Origin: Microvelia longipes
Taxonomy: Eukaryota > Arthropoda > Insecta > Hemiptera > Veliidae
Direction: 5' to 3'
Assembly: GCA_018340805.1 (NCBI GenBank)
Contig: JACMZG010001914.1
Span: forward strand, 51,442,898-51,506,897
Length of the DNA: 64,000 nt
A program made the position numbers and the translations under genes. Every line of letters begins with the position of its first letter. Position 1 is the first letter of the stretch. The notes beneath the pieces are model-generated. The model was not told the DNA's origin. It saw only the letters and a list, made by a program, of their open reading frames with translations, and made no database searches. Positions 57,689 to 64,000 of this stretch are shown one piece after another.

Positions 57689-57903
57689 TCAACCTTATTG
57701 GACTGGATTCAACCTTATTGGACTGGATTCAACCTTATTGGACTTGATTCAACCTTATTGGATTGGATTCAACCTTATTGGAATGGATTCAACCTTATTG
57801 GATTGGATTCAACCTTATTGGACTGGAGTCAACCTTATTGGACTGGAGTCAACCTTATTGGACTGGATTCAACCTTATTGGACTGGATTCAAACTTATTG
57901 GAC
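57689..57903. repeat. 20-bp minisatellite, 10 units
   Basis: GACTGGATTCAACCTTATTG repeats from 57701 to 57900 in perfect 20-bp register, with only one to two changes per unit, plus a partial unit before. All forward frames stay open as short peptide repeats because 20 is not a multiple of three and the unit lacks stops, so the reading cycles frames every three units. Confidence 0.95.
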
Positions 57904-57939
57904 GCTTCAAACGTCATTAGACTAAAAGATCATTTTTAA

Positions 57940-58135
57940 TCCTTGCTGTCACCAATATACCTACTAACCACCCTCAATGCTGCTTAACATAATTGATCCC
58001 ACAATATATACAAGCAGTAAATTGGAACACTGTAAACGTGTTTATTATATAAAATAGATAAAACTATTTGTATCCAGACTAGAGCCAAGTTTCGATTCTA
58101 TTAGATGGTCAGGTCAACCGATTTTTAACCATTTT
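57940..58135 (-). mobile_element. H1 interior fragment
   Basis: TGTCACCAATATACCTACTA, CCACCCTCAATGCTGCTTAA, CAAGCAGTAAATTGGAAC and TTCGATTCTATTAGATGGTC resemble the TAAGCAGCATTGAG to GGTCTAAT part of H1, reversed and diverged. Confidence 0.45.
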
Positions 58136-58345
58136 TACTTTTCCCCATTTACATCGTAGGCATATACGATCTTCCTATATACCTACGATACGATAACACA
58201 ATACTCTGTATTGTGTTTGCCACTAAAATTCTAAAACCGTAAGTACACCTCAATTCCGTTTTTAGGTGTTTTGAGAGTTGTCGTTTGTCTTTTTCCACCT
58301 TTTATCTTTTATAACTTGGTTTTCACCAAGTTGTCTGTCTGTGTG
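58128..58345 (+). mobile_element. H1 5'-end fragment, with local rearrangement
   Basis: TTTTTACTTTTCCCCATTTA, CATCGTAGGCATATACG, TATTGTGTTTGCC, ACTAAAATTCTAAAACCG, CGTTTTTAGGTGTTTT and AGTTGTCTGTCTGTGTGTG follow H1. A reversed CCTATATACCTACGATA-ACACAATA piece is inserted near 58172-58206. Confidence 0.65.
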
Positions 58346-58364
58346 TGTTCTTAAGCTCCTATAT

Positions 58365-58393
58365 CATATATATATATATAATATATATAATAT

Positions 58394-58430
<37 letters not shown>

Positions 58431-58431
58431 T

Positions 58432-58487
<56 letters not shown>

Positions 58488-58490
58488 ATA
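58365..58490. repeat. (TA)n microsatellite
   Basis: TA with phase slips, about 20 bp after the H1 GTGTGTG tract. Confidence 0.95.
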
Positions 58491-58788
58491 TATAATGGAA
58501 ATTGGTATGGAAAGTTTTAATCATTAGACTTTTGCTTCCCTGCTCCAAAATCCTGGAGAAGCATTTGTTATATAAAAATTGACAAGACTTATTAAAAACC
58601 TGTCCGATTGTCCTTTAAAGATATTGTTATAAAGTATACATTTATTTCTAACTAAAAGAAAGTTGCACAAGATTTTTCAAGCAATGGAATTATAAAATTA
58701 ATTTTGAGCTAGTTCCAGAAAATTTATACAAAATTACATGAGGGAAGAATGTATAATAAAAGTTTTGTTCTGCCATTTGTCACAAAAA

Positions 58789-60113
58789 AATTCTGGCGCG
58801 GTGGTCCGCATGTCGGGCGAATTTCCTTTGGATGCGTGTTTCCGTGCCTTTTACATTATATAAGTTTACAACTACTAAATAAATAATTCCGGCACGGTGG
58901 TCCGCTGTCGGGCGAATTTCATTTAGAATGCGTGTTTCCGTGCTAAACAACCCATATCTTGCTTATGCAAGAACCATGCCCATTGCGTGGTTCCGGTTCA
59001 TGCTGTCAAGCACTGCTCGTAACTCATTTTGTCTGCATTTTCCAAAGGAAAAGCGCTAAAACCTTTAAAGATAACTGACTAAGCTTAAAGATAAGTAACT
59101 AAGCTTTAAACTAGTGCAAATAATAGTGCGTACTTTTAATTTTAGAGGCATAGTTTTGTACAACCAACTAGATAATTATGCGCATTTCCTTTGGAAAATG
59201 CAGACAAAATGAGTACGAGCAGTGCTTGACAGCATGAACCGGAACCCGCAATGGGCATGGTTCTTGCATAAGCAAGATATGGTTGTTTAGCACGGAAACA
59301 CGCATTCTAAATGAAATTCGCCCGACAGCGACCACCCGGCCGGAATTATTTATTTAGTAGTTGTAACTAATATAATGTAAAAGGCACGGAAACACACCAT
59401 CCAAAGGAAATTCGCCCGACATTGCGGACCACCGCGCCAGAATTATTTTCTAGTTGTAAGTTATATTAGGTAAAAAAAACGGTAAAAAATTATTGTCCCT
59501 ACTAGGATTGAACCAGGTACTTGGGTTTGAGAGCTCGCATCCAAAGGAAATTCGCCGACATGCGGATCACCGCGCCAGTATTATTTTCTAGTTGTAAACT
59601 TTTATAAAGTAAAAAAAAAAACGATAAAAATTATCGACCCTTCAGGATGTGAACCCAGGTACTCTGGGTTTGAGTGGACGTATTGACTCCGCACCACTGG
59701 CATTCAACCCAGAGGCCCAAAAACATTGAAAACGACACCCTACTCGAAATTTAATTTTCAACGACCGTAATTTTTGGTTTTCTATTATTTTTGTGGTTTT
59801 TTCGACTTTTTGGTCATCAGAGTGTCGTATCGACTTCGGACCGGTTTCATTCGATTCAGCGTCTCAAAAAACATAAATATTGACCTTTTTCGCGGCAAAA
59901 AAATATTAACCCTGAATTTTGCCGATTTTTTGAAAATTTTGCTGACTCAGATGACGTCACAAAACCTGGTTTTCAATAGGGTTCGTGTCCTCCGAAGGTT
60001 GATTTTCGTACCAAGTTTGGTTGAAAAATATTAATCCGTTCGAAAGATAGAGTGTTTCAAGAAATGTCTAGAAATACATAATATATATATAATATAATAT
60101 ATATATATTATAT

Positions 60114-60199
<86 letters not shown>

Positions 60200-60208
60200 C
60201 ACAATACA

Positions 60209-60244
<36 letters not shown>

Positions 60245-60380
60245 TCTCGCGAAAATTTTTTTTTTCGTCATTAGGGACTCTGAAACGGATTGTGTGTCGT
60301 GGTCCGAGTTCGAATTCCGCCATGACGCCTATCCCATTAGTCGATTTCCAAAGAATTCGCTAAAAGAGGCCAGAAGCGTC
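58789..60380 (-). repeat. C1 repeat with long foldback end
   Basis: From 60380 downwards this follows the C1 copy at 38045-39110, including CCATGACGCCTATCCCATTA reversed, CGTCATTAGGGACTCTG, ACACTCTATCTTTCG-type, TCGGACCGGTTTCATTCGAT and CAGGTACTCTGGGTTTGAG. The low-coordinate end is a large palindrome: 58789-59056 is mirrored by 59180-59444 with few mismatches (AATTCTGGCGCGGTGGTCCG, TTTCCTTTGGATGCGTGTTT, CTTGCTTATGCAAGAACCAT), around a ~120-bp spacer. In the hAT-borne copy only about 47 bp at the core is mirrored. A TA microsatellite occupies 60080-60243. Confidence 0.65.
60080..60243. repeat. (TA)n microsatellite inside C1
   Basis: Lies where the other C1 copy has only CTTTATATATAAATTTC (about 38163-38180), so the array arose by expansion within the repeat. 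Confidence 0.9.
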
Positions 60381-60399
60381 CTGGGCGCTTTGCACCTTT

Positions 60400-61420
60400 T
60401 CTATGTTTCACATTATGACGTTTGAAGGTAAAATTTAACACAGTTATTAGAAACGTAAAGGTTACGAAATTTACGTTTCACATGATCACGTCTGAAAGAA
60501 GGGTATTGAAAGATCGTGTTTTTCCGTCAGCACTCGTGAGTATGACGTTTCTGGAGACCCGGTGCAATTGGGATTTTAACTCCATACCTACACTCAACAA
60601 TTATAATGTTGATTTCTGGTCTCCAGTTTACGTCACAAGCCCCCTAAAACATGTTAGAATGTGGGCGTGTCTATACACTGGGGATAAAGTTTTCTATAGA
60701 AATGATCACCTTTATAGTTAATTTACCTTGGGCTTAAACAATAAGTAAATTGTTTATAATAAAGTTCATGATAAAATTTTAAAGGTATAAATCATACGCA
60801 TGATTTTGCTGCGTGTTTTGCCCGCGCATCAAGATTCTCTCTAAGAAGGTAGGATTCTGGGGCCTTCTTACAGCGTGAATTTTATTTTAGATAACATCTG
60901 TACATCAAAGCTTTTGCCGTAACCCAAATTTAACTTAACTCACGTTTCTAGACAAACTAAAAAAGAAAAAATAAACTAAATTTATTATCAAAACACAAAT
61001 AGTGTTTTTAATTACAAATGCTAAGAGGGAAAATCTAGAGGTAAAGCCCGCACAATAGAGCTGAGTTTCCCGGGTCAAACCCAATTATTTCCCCAGTATC
61101 CCTGGTAAATAACATTAACGCTTCATTGCATTACCAAACAATGACCTACTCTCTGCACCACCATACGTCAAGTCCCGTCCATTGTACTTCGAGTTTTAAT
61201 TCGTTTTTGTTTTATAAATTTTGGCTCTTATTGCCCAAGCTAAACAAATGGAAAATACACACCTAGTATATTTTGAAATGACGGCACGACACCTTATTCA
61301 GCATTCTATTCAAAAGGTAGCGAAAGACTTAGCATTACAAGTTTCGTCATTAGAAATAAAATCTTAATGAAGAAAATCAGTGACATTTTAGTCCCATCCC
61401 CTATTAACTTTTTATTTTTT
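60400..61420. other. No gene recognised; small inverted repeat
   Basis: TGACGTTTCTGGAGACC (about 60542) and GGTCTCCAGTTTACGTCA (about 60618) form inverted ends of a ~95-bp segment. A 99-codon frame at 60422-60721 spans this and has no recognisable motif. Confidence 0.4.
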
Positions 61421-61935
61421 AGGTATGTTTTAACTTTGGCTTTATATGTCTCAGTAACCATGTCCCATCATTATAAAGGTATGTTTTAATTTTGGCTTTA
61501 TATTTCTCAGTAACCATGTCCCGTCATTATTTAGGTATGTTTTAACTTTGGCTTTATATGTCTCAGTAACCATGTCCCATCATTGTTTAGGTATGTTTTA
61601 ACTTTGGCTTTAGATAGCTCAGTAACCATGTACATCATGTTTAGGTATGTTTAACTTTGGCTTTAGATAGCTCAGTAACCATGTCCCATCATTGTTTAGG
61701 TATGTTTTAACCTTTGGCTTTAGATAGCTCAGTAAATGTCCCATCATTGTTTAGGTATGTTTTAACTTTGGCTTTAGATAGCTCAGTAACCATGTCCATC
61801 ATTGTTTAGGTATGTTTTAACTTGGCTTTAGATAGCTCAGTAACCATGTCCCATCAGTTAGGTATGTTTTAACTTTGCTTTAATAGCTCAGTAACCATGT
61901 CCCATCATTGTTTAGGTATGTTTTAACTTTGCATT
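61421..61935. repeat. 56-bp minisatellite, about nine to ten units
   Basis: Units read AGGTATGTTTTAACTTTGGC, TTTAGATAGCTCAGTAACCA, TGTCCCATCATTGTTT. The first two or three have TTTATATGTCTCAG; later ones have TTTAGATAGCTCAG. Several units have 1-4 bp deletions, so the frame is not preserved and the array is not coding. Confidence 0.95.
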
Positions 61936-62439
61936 AGAAATGTTCTACCCAGTATATATAAATTGGTTTGATATTGTTTTACTTGTTCTAGTCGTGCTTT
62001 AGAAGACTCCTTTACAACATGTAAAATTAGTCTATTTTGAATGCAAATTAAGCTTAATAAAAGATAATTTCTAATAAAATTATAATTAATGATGTGAATT
62101 GCGTAAGGAACTTAATTTTACTTGAAACGAAGCTTTTAAGCCGCTGGCTACGATACGTGATATGCCGTTAACAAGTTTTTATAACTTGTTTCCATATAGA
62201 GTGGCAGACATTATCTCCCACTTACCTCCCACCTGTATGCGATGCCAGGACGCACTCACATCAAGTAATATAACCGACTTACCATTGAAGATAACGCACC
62301 ATAAACATTTGTTTTATAGCAACGATAACTTTATAAAGTACTTTTAGAGTACTTCAAAAAGAAAGCATTAAAATTAAGTTTTATAAAGACCGTAAATATA
62401 CACCAAATAGGAAAATAAACAGACTGACTGTCAGAGGTA

Positions 62440-62640
62440 GGCTTGCCAGGCGTCCTGATATTGGCGGGACTGTCTCAAGGATCTTGAATAAAGGGGATGA
62501 CGCACTAAGTCAATTTGCCATACAAAAAAGTGACTCCATCGAAAACCAAAGAATAGAGAATTCAACGAACACGTCAAAAACCAACTGCGCATGCTGGTAC
62601 AACTGCGCATGCCCCACAATCCTTATAGCAGTACAGGTCT
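62440..62640 (-). mobile_element. T3-family end
   Basis: CTTGCCAGGCGTCCTGATAT then TCAAGGATCTTGAATAAAGG and GGATGACGCACTAAG, AATTTGCCATACAAAAAAGT, CCAACTGCGCATGCTGGTAC. Inverted match to the right end of T3 at 41335-41490. The short peptide similarity between the two copies comes from the shared DNA. Confidence 0.55.
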
Positions 62641-62699
62641 TAAAATTTAGAGGCAAATTTACCTCACCTTAATAATATAGGTGGGAACATTTCAGATGC

Positions 62700-63970
62700 A
62701 CCAACCTCAAATACATAAAAATATAGGGAAACATGGCAGGAGATTTGTTTGAAAAAAGACATGCTTAAATAATAACATGGAGGTTGTATACAAATGTGTT
62801 TTAACGAACCATGATTCAGCAAACAGATTTATTTCAACTTAAATTTACTTAGAGAATTTTCAATGACGTTGAAGACTTTTTAAGGCATAAAACATGTAAA
62901 ACCAAGTTCAGTTGTTTATGTGGGATGTTAAATTATATTAAATAATTTATTTGGACCCTTTAGTTAAGTAGGCTAATGTTTTTACATTCTTAAAAAAAAA
63001 TATACTTAGGAAAAGTTTGGCTAAAAGCCCTGTATATAGTGTGTTCACAAAGTACAGAATCAAAGCCCAGGGTTACTAGAGAGGGGATGCAAGTGGAAGG
63101 GTAAAAGAGAAGGGGTGAAATAGGCTTAAGGAGTGGTAGGAGAGAAATATACCAGAGAGAATCCCAGGATGTTGACATCGGTTTCAGAGAGAAAGAAAAT
63201 AATTCTGGAGGAGCTCCAGATGAGACTTTCATTTCGCCTGAAGCTCGCTGAGGGTTATTTGAGTATTCAGTAATATACTGAGCCACTGGCACAGATCCCA
63301 AGCTCTCTACTGCTCCTTTCTGGGAATAAAAACAACAATTCCACACACTTTTTACTTCTGAAAATCAGTGTACCCAACTCGCCTTGCAGAATAATACAAA
63401 AAACCCTTCATCCCAGAAAGAAAAGTCTTAAACTTTTATTAAAATAGTTGAATAAGAAATAAAGCTCTCGGAGAAAGCTCTGGCATTTTATTTTTATGGT
63501 TTGCAATTCAAAGCATGTGTGCATTTTTTTTGAAAACGAAAAGCTTCAAGGAAATTATAGAAAACTCATTAAGGCATATAATTGCTGTTTCTAAACTATA
63601 TTAACACTTTTTTCTACAATATAGAGGCTTTTAAAATAATGCGGAAAAACTCTTTTTATAACAACATAGGTTGCCAAGAACATGTTGTTGCAACAACATA
63701 TGGTTGCCAACAACGTAGTCACCCATTTAGTTTATTAAATGACAAAAATAATAAACGGAATTACTTTAAGTGGCGTTAAACAATAGATCATTAAATGGTT
63801 TAAAATAGAAAAAGGGTATGAATTGAGAGGAAACATTTTTAGTTTGTCAGAGAAGATCGTTTAGGCTTGACATAACCAAATCTATGAGAGAATCATAAAA
63901 ATTAATTACGTGTATGTCTAGGAAATAAGAAAACACATTTTAGTGTATAAATTTAACACCCAAGAAGAAG
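62700..63970. other. No gene confidently recognised
   Basis: AT-rich. The minus strand of 62990-63346 holds a 118-codon frame that is not obviously repeat-derived, with mixed composition and a Pro/Ser-rich middle; I recognise no domain in it and see no clear splice or promoter context. An 18-bp palindrome is at 63682-63699. Confidence 0.35.
63682..63699. repeat. 18-bp perfect palindrome between short direct repeats
   Basis: ATGTTGTTGCAACAACAT is its own reverse complement. ACAACATAGGTTGCCAA before and ACAACATATGGTTGCCAA after it are near-identical direct repeats. Confidence 0.7.
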
Positions 63971-63976
63971 AGTAAA

Positions 63977-64000
63977 AAAACGGGTACGTGGCACCTCGCA
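63977..64000 (-). mobile_element. H1 3' end, cut by window edge
   Basis: AAAAAACGGGTACGTGGCACC then TCG matches the H1 terminal hairpin reversed (GGTAC-GTG-GCACC, one pair changed). The rest lies beyond the window. Confidence 0.65.

Noticed and set aside
57698..57925. 75-codon frame MDWIQPYWTGFN...
   Set aside because: Produced by the 20-bp minisatellite; all three forward frames are open for the same reason.
60422..60721. 99-codon plus-strand frame
   Set aside because: Spans a small inverted repeat and shows no motif.
62990..63346. 118-codon minus-strand frame
   Set aside because: Not clearly repeat-derived, but no recognisable domain, no homologue I can name and no splice or promoter context; too weak to call a gene.

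Overview
The window looks like gene-poor, AT-rich, intron-scale or intergenic DNA from a repeat-laden animal genome, most likely an invertebrate. The reasons are the long (TA)n and (CA)n microsatellites, tRNA-derived SINEs with target-site duplications, an hAT-type insertion, dead Copia and LINE coding scraps, and no open frame that looks like a conserved host gene. I cannot name the species. I found no intact protein-coding gene, no convincing functional tRNA or rRNA, and no CRISPR or operon structure.

The main content is layers of mobile DNA, for which I use working names. H1 is an approximately 800-bp element in about 20 full or partial copies. It has matching subterminal inverted repeats, a GTCTGTCTGTGTG-type microsatellite inside and a small hairpin at one end, which is the architecture of Helentron-associated (DINE-1/HINE-like) non-autonomous elements. 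H2 is present twice in opposite orientations (13748-15231 and 47850-50228). It carries an internal tandem array that differs between copies (about 10 versus about 27 units) and ends in a hairpin plus CTAGT. F1 is an almost fully palindromic 0.7-kb element. T1 to T5 are elements or MITEs with terminal inverted repeats. C1 is a 1.1 to 1.6-kb repeat with a foldback end. S1 and S2 are two tRNA-derived SINE families. R4, R5 and R6 are dispersed repeats of unknown class.

Layout. 0-9 kb: T1 element, H1 interrupted by F1, two more H1 copies, R4, R6, microsatellites. 9-16 kb: a 19/57-bp minisatellite, H1 fragments, the first H2 and a 36-bp minisatellite. 16-27 kb: H1 fragments, SINE S1, an inverted H1 cluster, MITE T2, a dead Copia integrase fragment, large TA/CA arrays, and a 58-bp minisatellite. 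27-37 kb: H1 copies including a roughly 105-bp deletion derivative, R6 next to F1, TA arrays, two S2 SINEs. 37-46 kb: an H1 copy split by a 1780-bp hAT-like element with an 8-bp target duplication, T3, and T4 with roughly 300-bp inverted ends. 46-53 kb: frameshifted RTE-like LINE tail, microsatellites, the long second H2, a LINE CCHC-motif scrap, MITEs and a second S1. 53-64 kb: an H1 copy with a TA expansion inside it, C1 foldback structures, 20-bp and 56-bp minisatellites, and the start of another H1 at the right edge.

How the parts relate: many features are nested, which gives relative ages (H1 is older than F1 at 1494, than the hAT-like element at 37610 and than S1 at 52582). Several microsatellites and minisatellites appear to have grown from short seeds inside the mobile elements. 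The best candidates for something not yet described are the H1/H2 pair of Helentron-like families and the C1 foldback, rather than any gene.
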